A stretch of 47,741 nucleotides of DNA from an uncultured Oscillospiraceae bacterium (GTDB taxonomy: Bacteria > Bacillota > Clostridia > Oscillospirales > Oscillospiraceae), in contig CALWXG010000014.1 of NCBI GenBank assembly GCA_944385435.1, forward strand, positions 1 to 47,741, written 5' to 3'. The notes beneath the pieces are model-generated. The model ran no database searches. It was not told the DNA's origin and worked only from the letters and a program-made list of their open reading frames with translations. The position numbers and the translations under genes are program-made. The number at the start of each line of letters is the position of its first letter. The first letter of the stretch is position 1. Below, piece by piece: positions 15,647 to 24,206 of the stretch.

Positions 15647-15761
15647 TTTCCCATCCGGGCCCTGCCGGAACAGACCGGCACATCGATCCGCGGACAGGCA
15701 GCTGGAACCATGCAGGCACGCTCTTCTGTCCGGATCCGGGAAAAGCGAGGGGTGAATTCAA

Positions 15762-16484
15762 ATGGAACTTTCAGTTATGGTATGCGACGACCTGGAAGAA
15801 GATCGTTTCACGTTGGCCCGCATGGTTCAGCGCTATGCCGATGCCTCCCACATCCGGCTCACTCTGGACACGGCTGCCAGCGGGGACGAACTGTTGTCCC
15901 GCCTGACTCCAGGTAAATGGGATGTCGCCTTCTTGGACATCTACATGCCGGGGATTTCCGGTATCGATGCGGCAAAGCAGGTGCGGGAACGGGATCCGGC
16001 CTGCGCTCTGATCTTCGCAACTACCAGCCGGGAGCATGGTTTGATTGGCTATGACCTTCAAATCATGGATTATCTGGTCAAACCTTTCAACCAGGGTGAT
16101 GTGAACAGTGCGCTGGACTGGCTGCTTCAGAATCGGAACAACCAGATCCGAACCCTCTCCTTCCATGCAGACTGGGAATCTGTTGAGGTGCGTCTGCGGG
16201 ACATTTCCTATATTGAAGTGCGGCAGCACACCTCGCTGATCCATGTGGACGGCCGGGTTTTCTCCACCCGAAGAAGCATCGACTCCCTGGAGTCGGAAAT
16301 CCGCTCCGAGCAATTCTTCCGCTGCCACCGCAGCTTCCTGGTCAATCTGGACCAGGTCTCCGGAATCCAGAAGCGCGACTTCCTCATGGCCGACGGCACG
16401 CTGGTGCCGATCAGCATGCAAAACCTCGCCCGGGCCAGGCAGGCGTGTCTGAACTGGTCCCTGGAAAAGAGCTGGGGAAAATAA
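15762..16484 (+). CDS. LytTR (AgrA/LytT-type) response regulator
   Basis: 240 residues. The receiver (1-120) has the acidic pair D9/D10, phosphoacceptor D59 in FLDIYMPG, T87 and K107 in YLVKPF, so it looks phosphorylatable. The LytTR DNA-binding domain (about 135-235) includes SFHADWESVEVRLRDI, VFSTRRSIDSLE and FFRCHRSFLVNLDQV. These regulators bind tandem direct repeats and often control bacteriocin, quorum-sensing or surface functions. The ATG at 15762 follows GCGAGGGGTGA. The cognate sensor kinase is not in the window. The gene converges on the injection-system locus across a bidirectional terminator. Confidence 0.85.
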   Translation: MELSVMVCDDLEEDRFTLARMVQRYADASHIRLTLDTAASGDELLSRLTPGKWDVAFLDIYMPGISGIDAAKQVRERDPACALIFATTSREHGLIGYDLQIMDYLVKPFNQGDVNSALDWLLQNRNNQIRTLSFHADWESVEVRLRDISYIEVRQHTSLIHVDGRVFSTRRSIDSLESEIRSEQFFRCHRSFLVNLDQVSGIQKRDFLMADGTLVPISMQNLARARQACLNWSLEKSWGK

Positions 16485-16524
16485 CAGGACACTCTGACCC
16501 CGGTCAGAGTGTCCTGCTTTTTTT
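16485..16524. terminator. Bidirectional terminator between LytTR genes and the injection-system locus
   Basis: Perfect 15-bp inverted repeat (16485-16499 / 16502-16516) followed by CTTTTTTTT on the plus strand and a T-rich stretch on the minus strand. It ends both the LytTR transcript and the long minus-strand locus. Confidence 0.9.
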
Positions 16525-16556
16525 CGTTTCTTTGCCGCGCCGCTTCCGCACAGGCA

Positions 16557-18929
16557 TCACCAGCGCTTGCAGATGGTCAGGATGTTGCATCCGTCCCTGT
16601 GTTCATAGTGGACTTCATCCATCATCCTCTTCACCATGAAGATGCCCAGTCCGCCGATCTGCCGCTCTTCCGCCGAGAGTGTGACGTCCGGGTCCGGCTT
16701 TTCTGTGGGATCATAGGGGCTTCCGTCATCGGCAAAGCGCAGCACCACGCAGTCTTTCTCCACCTGGCAGCCCACGCAGACAGAGGTGGCGCCGCTGTAG
16801 CGGGCGATGTTGGAGAAAATCTCATCCACCACGATGTTGATCTGCGTCATCACTTTCACCGGTGCGTCCTTCTGGGCAAGACACTCCTCAAAAAAGTCCG
16901 TGACCTCACCGATTCTGTCCAGCTGCGGCGAGATGCGGATCTCTTTCATGGCCCCGGACCGGACTGTCTTCACCTTCAAGGCCAGCATGGTGATGTCGTC
17001 AAACTGGGGTGCCTCACCCACAAACTGTTCAATATCCTTCTTCATATTGCGGAGCAGCGCCTCCGGTTCGGCCGTCTCACTGCGGTTGAGGGCCTCCAGC
17101 ATCCTCTGCGTCCCGTACAGCGTGTTCTTCCCGTCGGTGGCCTCCGTCACGCCGTCGGTGTAGACGAACAGCATGTCCCCTGCCCGCAATTCCAGCTCAT
17201 ACTCCCGATACCGGGCGCCCTCCATGCCCGCCAGGACGAAGCCGTGCTTGTCCTTGTACAGTTCAAAGGTCCCGTTCTCGTGGCGGACTGCCGGATATTC
17301 ATGTCCCGCGTTGGCCGCCGTCAGCTTTCCCGTGGATATTTCATAAATGCCCAGCCAGACGGTGACAAACATCTCCGCCTCGTTGTTCTCACACAGCTGG
17401 TTGTTGACCTTCTCCAGCACCTCCTTGGGGGACAGGCCGGTCTGGGCTGCGTTTTTCAGCAGCGTCTTGGCAATCACCATGAACAGGGCCGCCGGCACGC
17501 CCTTTCCTGACACGTCCGCGATCACCAGCGCCAGATGATCGTCATCCACCAGGAAGAAGTCATAGAAGTCTCCGCCCACCTCCTTGGCCGGAGTCATGGT
17601 GGCGTAGACGTCAAACTCCTCCCGGCCGGGGAAGGCCGGGAAAATACAGGGCAGCATGGAGGCCTGGATCTGAGTAGCCACGTTCAGCTCGGTGGCGATA
17701 CGCTCCTTGTCCGCAGTCACCGCCGCCAGGTTCACCATATAGTTGTCCAGTTCATCCATCATGGTCCGGAAGGAGTCCGCCAGGGCGCCGATCTCGTCCC
17801 CTTTGGGGATGGAGTCCGCCAGCTGGTGCAGCCGCTGGGCGACGCCTTCGTCATGGTCATGCTCCTGCCGGGCGTACAGCTCCGTCAGGTAGGAAAGGCG
17901 CTCCACCGGCGTGGTGATGTTCCGCTCCACGTACCACAGGAACACAATGGCAATGCCGTAAAGCAGGTTGATGGTGATGCCCACCACCAGGTAGATATAG
18001 TTCCAGACCTCCAGCCACTCCAGCTCGCCGCCCACGTTCAGGGCCGTGTAGGACATCACCGCCATGAGGATCAGGAAGACCAGCGTCAGCAGCAGGAACC
18101 CGATGGTCACCTTTGCCTTGATGGAGATCTTCACGCCGTCCCGGCGGGGAGGCAGCGGCTCCACCTTTTTCGTGGGCCGGAAGGCATAGATCAGCAGCCC
18201 CGCAATGGCCACACAGAGGAAGCCCAGGGCGAGGGGCGGATTGAGCGCTCCCCCCAGAAGCAGGGAGTAGATAAAATAGCCCACGCCGATCGCGGCGATG
18301 AGAAACAGCGGCAGGCTCAGCCACTTGCCCATGTAGTGCAGCCTGGTGTTTTCCCGGTACTCCGGCACCACAGAGCGCAGCCGGGTCTTGTCCCAGAAGG
18401 AGAGCACCGGAATGCCCAGAATGATGGCAAAGTCAAAATTGTTGAAGAACAGCAGTGGGAAGGAGGAGAAGAAGGACTGGAAGCCCGCCGCCTCGAAAAT
18501 CAGGGACAGGGACACGGTGGTGACAAAGGAGTCGATGAGAACCACCAGAATGTACTTGACAATCTCCAGCACCGTGTGCAGCTGCACCGGGCGGATGGGC
18601 TCCTTCCCCAGCCGGATGGTATACCACAGTTTATAGGGGATGTAGGTGTAGAAGAAGTTCACCACAAACCCCGTGGCACACACAAAGGCATTGGACCCGG
18701 ACAGAATATCGGAAATCAGATTTCCAATGGAAATGCCCCAGGCGGCCGCCGGGCCGAACTGGATGCCGAAGACCAGCGGCACCATGTTGGCCGGGCGGAT
18801 CTCCGTCACCCCGGGCAGCAGGGTCAGCAGACTGCGGAAGGGCAGGGCGATGGCAAAAAACACCACGGCGCTGAGCACCATGTGCCCCCACGCGCTTTTC
18901 TTCCGGAATACCGTAAATATCTCCTTCAT
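16557..18929 (-). CDS. Membrane SpoIIE-type phosphatase with ECF-S-like N-terminus, HAMP-like linker and RsbW-like ATPase domain
   Basis: 790-residue fusion. Residues 1-200 are hydrophobic with EIRPANMVPLVFGIQFG, resembling ECF-transporter substrate-binding (QueT-like) subunits; more helices follow to about 340, then a HAMP-like stretch (340-400) and a coiled region. The PP2C/SpoIIE domain (about 420-650) has all expected metal ligands: GGDFYD (D454), ADVSGKG (D472) and FDDITML (D644-D645). The last 140 residues form a GHKL anti-sigma kinase-like domain with N-box DEIFSNIARY and the GGLGIFMVKRM lid. The protein can therefore in principle both dephosphorylate and bind or phosphorylate an RsbV-like protein, and the STAS gene nearby is the obvious partner. 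It is the last gene of the minus-strand locus, ending at a strong terminator. Confidence 0.8.
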   Translation of the reverse strand: MKEIFTVFRKKSAWGHMVLSAVVFFAIALPFRSLLTLLPGVTEIRPANMVPLVFGIQFGPAAAWGISIGNLISDILSGSNAFVCATGFVVNFFYTYIPYKLWYTIRLGKEPIRPVQLHTVLEIVKYILVVLIDSFVTTVSLSLIFEAAGFQSFFSSFPLLFFNNFDFAIILGIPVLSFWDKTRLRSVVPEYRENTRLHYMGKWLSLPLFLIAAIGVGYFIYSLLLGGALNPPLALGFLCVAIAGLLIYAFRPTKKVEPLPPRRDGVKISIKAKVTIGFLLLTLVFLILMAVMSYTALNVGGELEWLEVWNYIYLVVGITINLLYGIAIVFLWYVERNITTPVERLSYLTELYARQEHDHDEGVAQRLHQLADSIPKGDEIGALADSFRTMMDELDNYMVNLAAVTADKERIATELNVATQIQASMLPCIFPAFPGREEFDVYATMTPAKEVGGDFYDFFLVDDDHLALVIADVSGKGVPAALFMVIAKTLLKNAAQTGLSPKEVLEKVNNQLCENNEAEMFVTVWLGIYEISTGKLTAANAGHEYPAVRHENGTFELYKDKHGFVLAGMEGARYREYELELRAGDMLFVYTDGVTEATDGKNTLYGTQRMLEALNRSETAEPEALLRNMKKDIEQFVGEAPQFDDITMLALKVKTVRSGAMKEIRISPQLDRIGEVTDFFEECLAQKDAPVKVMTQINIVVDEIFSNIARYSGATSVCVGCQVEKDCVVLRFADDGSPYDPTEKPDPDVTLSAEERQIGGLGIFMVKRMMDEVHYEHRDGCNILTICKRW

Positions 18930-18955
18930 GTTTCCGCTCCTTTCCCGCCGGTCTG

Positions 18956-20728
18956 TTACAGGACCACCATAAAATCGTTGAATCCCACCGTGCGCTTGTA
19001 GGAATAGGATTTGGCCACCTTTTTCACCAGGAGCAGTCCCAGTTCGTTGTGGTCCTCCTGGTGGGACCCCTCCATCAGCTCACCCAGCGAGGCCTCATGG
19101 GACTGGGTGGGGTCAAAGGCCACCGCGTCATCCCGGATGCGCAGGGCCACCTGCTGATCCGGCAGCACCGATACCCGGATGTCAATGTAGTTGTCCCGCT
19201 CCTTGTGGAAGCCCATCTGAATGACGTTGACCACCAATTCCTCCATACACAGGGAAATGTAGTATCGCTTCTTCATGGATATCCCATTTTCCTCGCAGAA
19301 GGTGTCAATCGTTTCCGAGATTCTGGGGATATCCTCATACTTATCCTGGATCAGCACCTGATAGACCGGCCCCTTGTCCCGGATATCCTGGGTGGGGATG
19401 AGCAGCAGCGGCGACTCATCCTCCTTACGCACCAGGCGCAGCGCGGCAAACAGCACCACCAGGGTGGCGTAATCGGTGAGCACCAGGCCCCAATAGACGC
19501 TGTTGCTGCCCAGGGGAGTGAACCGCGCCAGGAGCAGGATAAGGGACACCGGGAAGATCAGGTTGTTGCACACGGCGATGACCATGGCCACCGCCGCATG
19601 GCCGGTGCAGCGGTAAACCGCGCCCAGAAATGCCAGGATTCCCGCCGTGATGCAGAACAGCGCCTGGATGCGGATGGCGGTCATGGTGATGCCCAACATC
19701 TCCGTCTCCACGCCGAAAATCCAGCAGATCAGCGGAGCTCCCAGCTCCAGCGCCGCCGTGATGATCACCGACATCAGGATCATGATCCGGAAGGACACGG
19801 AAACCGTGCGGCGCAGGTTGTCTGTCTCCCCCTCCCCCCGGTAGACGCCCAGCATGGGCTGGATCGAGCCGGTAACTCCATCGTAAAAGGCATAGAGGAA
19901 GGTGATCAGGTACTTCACCACGGCGTAAACCGCCACTGCGCTGTCGCCGCCGGTCACCGCCAGGGTGTGGTTGATCACCACCGTGAGCACCACCTGGAAG
20001 AAGAAAATCATGGCGGCAGGCAGGCCGGGCCGGGCCATCTCCACCACAGCGGAGAGGGTCCACGCCTGCTTCCTGGTCAGGTGGAAGCTGCTGTCCCTGC
20101 GGTAGAGCTTCCGTCCGGACAGCACGCAGCTGAGCACCTGGGACGTCACGGTGCCGATGGCAATTCCGGCGATCCCCAGGTGAAACAGCAGCACCAGGGA
20201 GATGTTGGCAATCAGGTTCCACACGCCGCCTGCCAGCACGCAGAACATGGAGTAGCGGGGATTGCTGTCATTGCGCAGGAAGGTGAGCTGGACCGGGGCC
20301 AGGATCAGAAACGGCATGCCCAGCAGCAGAATTCCCACGTATTGGCGGGCGCTGTCCAGACTCTCTCCGGGCTGGCCGCCCAACAGGAGAAGCAGCGGCT
20401 CCAGGAAGAGGGAGCCCAGCACCGCCACCGCCACGCCGATGGCAACAGCGGAAATCAGCGCGGTGGTGAACACCTGGTTGCAGCGCTCCCGCTCCCCGCA
20501 GCCCAGGAGGTTTGAGAGCACAATCCCCGCCCCGCCGCCGAAAATCGCGGCAATGATCTGCACGAAGATGGTCACAGGCAGGGCCAGACTGATGGCCGTA
20601 AAGGCGCTGCTGCCCAACAGCTGACCGGCCACGATCAGATCCGTCATGGAGACCACGGCCAGAGCCAGGGAGGCCACCAGGGTGGGTCCGAAAAATTTAA
20701 AGAATGTCCGTTTAATGATTTTCTCCAT
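18956..20728 (-). CDS. MATE-type transporter fused to an RsbW-like GHKL ATPase domain
   Basis: 590 residues. Residues 1-445 form a MATE transporter (FFGPTLVASLALAVVSMTDLIVAG first helix, FGGGAGIVLSNLLG, YRCTGHAAVAM in the second half). Residues about 460-590 are a cytoplasmic anti-sigma-factor-like ATPase domain: N-box CMEELVVNVIQ, G1-like RIRDDAVAFDP and lid ELGLLLVKKVAKSY, all intact enough to bind ATP. I start at the ATG at 20726-20728, which overlaps the upstream gene by 17 bp and has a GGGAGAG site. A transporter carrying its own partner-switch kinase domain suggests that transport state signals to, or is gated by, the STAS protein encoded two genes upstream. Confidence 0.8.
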   Translation of the reverse strand: MEKIIKRTFFKFFGPTLVASLALAVVSMTDLIVAGQLLGSSAFTAISLALPVTIFVQIIAAIFGGGAGIVLSNLLGCGERERCNQVFTTALISAVAIGVAVAVLGSLFLEPLLLLLGGQPGESLDSARQYVGILLLGMPFLILAPVQLTFLRNDSNPRYSMFCVLAGGVWNLIANISLVLLFHLGIAGIAIGTVTSQVLSCVLSGRKLYRRDSSFHLTRKQAWTLSAVVEMARPGLPAAMIFFFQVVLTVVINHTLAVTGGDSAVAVYAVVKYLITFLYAFYDGVTGSIQPMLGVYRGEGETDNLRRTVSVSFRIMILMSVIITAALELGAPLICWIFGVETEMLGITMTAIRIQALFCITAGILAFLGAVYRCTGHAAVAMVIAVCNNLIFPVSLILLLARFTPLGSNSVYWGLVLTDYATLVVLFAALRLVRKEDESPLLLIPTQDIRDKGPVYQVLIQDKYEDIPRISETIDTFCEENGISMKKRYYISLCMEELVVNVIQMGFHKERDNYIDIRVSVLPDQQVALRIRDDAVAFDPTQSHEASLGELMEGSHQEDHNELGLLLVKKVAKSYSYKRTVGFNDFMVVL

Positions 20729-22091
20729 TCTCTCTCTCCCACGCAATCTTGCGCAGCTCATCGGCCAAAGGATGGGGCTGCAAAAAATCCTTCACGTTTT
20801 CCGGATGCCAGAAGTGATTTTCCCGGAACCACAGCTCCAGCATATCCCGCTCGGAAACGGCCCGGGTAATGGGGTTGTCCTCGCCCAGCACATACAGCTG
20901 AGGGTGCGTGTCCCGGTGCGCGCACAGATACAGCGCCATCTGGAGCATTTCGGTGAACACCAGATCGATCACCCGGTAGGTCAGGCTGATCACGCCCTCC
21001 CGGTAAAAATTCACCGGTTTCCCCTCCGCCATAAGATACACGGTCTTTTCCGCGCCGCCGTACCGGAACCGGTAGCAGCTGTACCACTGCGACGTCTCCT
21101 GCCCCTCCAGCACCAGGCCGGGAATCTGTGCCTCTTCCCCGTCCAGATACCGCAGGAAATAGGAGAACTCCACATCTTTGGAGGAGCCGCTGGCCAGATA
21201 GACCGTCTTCCCCTGCCCCTCCAGGAAGGCGCGGAACATCTGCTCTCCAAAGGAGGGCCGGCCCACGCAGCCGATGACAATGGTGTCCCGGGAAAACATC
21301 TCCGGGTCCGCAGCGCAATAGGCCCGCAGCCCGTCCTGCTCCGCGACCTGCAGGATCCTGGGATCCGTATCGTAAGCTGACAGCTGGCAGAAGTGTCCCT
21401 CCAGCGCCATGCGGCAGCTGCGCCCCACAATTCCATAGCCCACCAGCAGTACGGAGTGGAAGGAGTAAAAGGCATCCGCCGCGTACAGCATCAGGCCCAG
21501 CTCCTCCACAATCCGCTGGCCGATGAAGATGGACTCCACATGCATTTTGATGTCCGACCGGGCAATGCTGGCGCAGGGATAGGCATACCGGTACCCCTGC
21601 CGGCTCATGCTCTTGCGGGTGCCGGAGGTGGTCTGCTCCACCACGCCGATAATCTTGTCCTCCACCTCCGGGAAGAGCTGCCTGACCCGGGATAGCGCTT
21701 CAAAGTGATAGCCTCCGTCCTCGATGATCAGCAGTTTTTTCCCCTGGCGCAGCTGGGGGATCAGCTCCTGCCGGAACGCCTCCTCCAACAGCAGCAGGGT
21801 TGCCTCCAGGAACTGCCCGCTGGACAGTCCCAGTTCCCTCCGGTCTTTCCGCAGCCAGTAGCGGCCGTCCCTCTGCATGCCGTGGTAGCAGGGCCCGGAG
21901 TATCCCTCCGGGATATCCTGATTGCTGTAGGGGGGCGTCAGCAGTGTCACATGGCGGAACAGGCTTTTCAGCACGTCGTTGAAACAGAAGGTGTTGTCCA
22001 TGCAGTGGTTGATGTGCAGGACAACCACATCCTCCAGCCCCGGCTCTCCCCTTGCCGCCTGGGCCGTCTGTTCCAGAAGGTTCATTTTCAT
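20712..22091 (-). CDS. S-adenosylhomocysteine hydrolase-like NAD-binding protein, divergent
   Basis: 459 residues. The central part is a Rossmann domain like that of SAH hydrolase: VLLVGYGIVGRSCRMALEG with GYGIVG at 218-223, and acidic AYDTDP at 239-244 for ribose binding. It is preceded by VVEQTTSGTRKS (150-161), where SAH hydrolases have an E-x-T-T-T-G-like segment. The flanking domains do not carry the standard catalytic motifs or the C-terminal Lys-Tyr tail, and the protein does not look like a housekeeping SAH hydrolase. It may bind NAD or an adenosine-type ligand as a sensor. It lies between the STAS and MATE-RsbW genes in the regulatory tail of the injection-system locus. The start is uncertain by two codons; the ribosome site is weak. 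Confidence 0.65.
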   Translation of the reverse strand: MKMNLLEQTAQAARGEPGLEDVVVLHINHCMDNTFCFNDVLKSLFRHVTLLTPPYSNQDIPEGYSGPCYHGMQRDGRYWLRKDRRELGLSSGQFLEATLLLLEEAFRQELIPQLRQGKKLLIIEDGGYHFEALSRVRQLFPEVEDKIIGVVEQTTSGTRKSMSRQGYRYAYPCASIARSDIKMHVESIFIGQRIVEELGLMLYAADAFYSFHSVLLVGYGIVGRSCRMALEGHFCQLSAYDTDPRILQVAEQDGLRAYCAADPEMFSRDTIVIGCVGRPSFGEQMFRAFLEGQGKTVYLASGSSKDVEFSYFLRYLDGEEAQIPGLVLEGQETSQWYSCYRFRYGGAEKTVYLMAEGKPVNFYREGVISLTYRVIDLVFTEMLQMALYLCAHRDTHPQLYVLGEDNPITRAVSERDMLELWFRENHFWHPENVKDFLQPHPLADELRKIAWERENGENH

Positions 22092-22247
22092 AACGCTACA
22101 GGGGCATGCAGCCCCGCTTGCCTTCCAGCGGCGGGATGTCCCTCCTCCTTTGTTTCAAGTTGCTCTTGCGATCTGATTTCGTCCGGCACGCAGCCGGAAC
22201 CAGCGCGCACGCCGGGCGGCTCCGGATCCGCGGGCTCTGCCCGCTTC

Positions 22248-22544
22248 TCACTCAATCGACAGGATGTCCACAAATCCCGTGATTTCAAATACCTCCATTA
22301 CGATCTGGTTCACGTTCCGGATCACCATGCTGCCCTGGCGGTTCATGGTCTTCTGGGTGGCCAGCAGCACCCGCAGTCCGGCAGACGAGATGTACTCCAA
22401 GGCATGGAAGTCAAACTCCAGCCGCTTGACCCCATCCAGGCCCTGCTTCACCTCCGCCTCCAGCAGCGGAGCGGTGGTGGTGTCCAAACGCCCCTCCAGG
22501 GCAATGGTCAGGGTATCCGCATCCCTGTTCTTCGTGATCGTCAT
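22248..22544 (-). CDS. STAS-domain anti-anti-sigma factor (RsbV-like)
   Basis: 98 residues forming one STAS domain: TLTIALEGRLDTTTAP (strand and phosphate loop start), then EYISSAGLRVLL with S53/S54 at the serine that RsbW-type kinases phosphorylate, then VFEITGFVDILSI at the C-terminus. In partner switching the unphosphorylated form releases a target from the kinase-like protein and a SpoIIE phosphatase resets it. The locus has two proteins with credible RsbW-like domains (at 16557-18929 and 18956-20728) and one intact phosphatase, so a complete cycle is encoded, but no sigma factor. Flanking gaps of about 150 bp on both sides hold no genes I can support. The ATG has a GGAGGAAA site. Confidence 0.85.
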   Translation of the reverse strand: MTITKNRDADTLTIALEGRLDTTTAPLLEAEVKQGLDGVKRLEFDFHALEYISSAGLRVLLATQKTMNRQGSMVIRNVNQIVMEVFEITGFVDILSIE

Positions 22545-22694
22545 CTGATTTCCTCCTGTTGCCCTGACTTCCTGTCGATTGGAACTGGCGGCTGCCGCGC
22601 ACCCTGCGGTCCTGTCCGGGCCGGGGCCGGCAGCGCGCTTTTCTTTTGTGGTCCTGCCGTATGATTCCGAAGTCCGGCCGTTGTGTCCTCCGCT

Positions 22695-24176
22695 CTATTC
22701 CAGAAAACACACCATGGTCACCGTATCCCGTTCGGGCCCTTCCTTGAAGGCCACGTAGTCCGCCTGGCTGCGGATGAACTCCACCGCATTTCCGCCGGGC
22801 TCGTCCCCGCCGGTCTCCAGGGGGTTGCGGCCGCTGGTGGCCATGGACATCCGGATGGTGACGCTCTGGCCGTCGGGGGCTATGCCGCACTCGGTGTTGA
22901 CCAGGCTGTCCGGCGCACAGTGCCGGCAGCACAGGGCAAACAGCTCATCCACCAGCACCGCCGCCCGGGCGTAATACCGGGGCTGGATTCCATTCTCCCG
23001 GAAGCGCTGTTTCAGGAACGCCTCCACCTGCGGGGCATTTTCCGGCATGGCGGACACCTCGCAGTGGGCCAGCTCCCGGGTGCCCTTCCGGTACTCCAGC
23101 ACCAGCTCGGCATAGCCCTGGGTTTCGGCGTCGCTGTCGCAGTACACCGTCGCCTCGTCGGCCACAAACCGGAGCATCTCCTCCGGAGACCGGGACTCGC
23201 CCCGGCTGCGGTTGAGCACCGCCCGCATCTCCTGTTCCCGGAAGGAGACCCCGTTCCGGTTGGTCATGTCGCCCAGTCCGGCGGTGTGCAGGAAGAGCCG
23301 GTCTCCCTGCTTCAGCTGGATCTCCATCATCCGGTAGGAGACATTCTCATTCAGACCCAGCTGGGCATACACCGGCGTGTCCAGCCACTCATAGCGACCC
23401 TCATTGCGCATGAGCAGCGGCTTTTGCTGGCCGGCATTCACATAGGACAGCCGGCCGTCCGCCGTGTTCAGGGTCCCCACCAGGGCGCCGATGGAGCGCT
23501 TGCCGCCCAGGTCGTACAGCTGGCGGTTCACATCCGCCAGGGTCTCCGCCAGGGACAGTCCCTGCCTCAGCCGGCTGCGGATGGCCGTCTGGGCCACCAC
23601 CATGAACAGGGCCTCTTCCACGCCCTGCCCCGGCGTCTGGCCGATGACCACGCACAGCAGACCCGGATCGATGTAAAAATAGTCGTAAAAGGTGCAGGCG
23701 GGCAGTTTCCCCGGCTCCACCAGCCCGGCCACCTCAAAGTTCTCCCGGCTGGGGTACTCCGGCAGCACGTGGGGCAGCGCCGTGCGGCTGATCTCCTCCG
23801 CCAGCTCTCGGCGCACCCGCATCTCCGTCTCCCGGCTCACCTGGCTGCGCAGCTCTGAGATCTTGTTCTGCGCACCCTCCATCTGCCGGAGCATGGCGGC
23901 GGCGATCCTGCCCACATCCCCCTCAATCCGGCCCATGCGGCCCCGCAGATCGGTGGGCGTGGTCTCCGGCCAGGCCGACACCACCTCTTCCAGCTCATCC
24001 AGCGGCCGGTACACCTCCTGCCGCATGGAGATCAGACCTCCCAGCAACAGAAATACAGACGCCGCCAGGAGGAACACCATCAGTTCCCTCCACTCCGGCA
24101 TCACCCAAAACAGCACCAGCGCCGCTGCCGTCAGCAAGGCACCTGCCCCTATGATTGCTTGTGTTCCTCGCTTCAT
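22695..24176 (-). CDS. SpoIIE-like pseudophosphatase, membrane-anchored
   Basis: 493 residues. Two N-terminal transmembrane helices (about 8-50), a helical linker with heptad-like pattern (50-130), a PP2C/SpoIIE-fold domain (about 135-350) and a GHKL-like C-terminus (about 360-493). The fold is recognisable from FYDYF, EALFMVVAQTAIRSRL, YVNAGQQKPLLMR and KQGDRLFLHTAGL. The metal-binding residues, however, are gone: GGDFYD is ACTFYD (near residues 159-164), ADVSGKG is GQTPGQG (near 179-185) and the DD pair is replaced (YAELVLEY). The C-terminal ATPase-like part also lacks the N-box asparagine. It is best read as a catalytically dead scaffold or sensor. It directly follows the AAA+ ATPase gene of the injection system (30-bp gap). 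Confidence 0.75.
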   Translation of the reverse strand: MKRGTQAIIGAGALLTAAALVLFWVMPEWRELMVFLLAASVFLLLGGLISMRQEVYRPLDELEEVVSAWPETTPTDLRGRMGRIEGDVGRIAAAMLRQMEGAQNKISELRSQVSRETEMRVRRELAEEISRTALPHVLPEYPSRENFEVAGLVEPGKLPACTFYDYFYIDPGLLCVVIGQTPGQGVEEALFMVVAQTAIRSRLRQGLSLAETLADVNRQLYDLGGKRSIGALVGTLNTADGRLSYVNAGQQKPLLMRNEGRYEWLDTPVYAQLGLNENVSYRMMEIQLKQGDRLFLHTAGLGDMTNRNGVSFREQEMRAVLNRSRGESRSPEEMLRFVADEATVYCDSDAETQGYAELVLEYRKGTRELAHCEVSAMPENAPQVEAFLKQRFRENGIQPRYYARAAVLVDELFALCCRHCAPDSLVNTECGIAPDGQSVTIRMSMATSGRNPLETGGDEPGGNAVEFIRSQADYVAFKEGPERDTVTMVCFLE

Positions 24177-24206
24177 CCGCTGCTCTCTCCTCTCCCTGCC
24201 CGGTCC

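Noticed and set aside
22092-22247. Possible small gene between the STAS and SAH-hydrolase-like genes
   Set aside because: The only open frame overlaps the STAS gene out of frame and lacks any start signal or family features.
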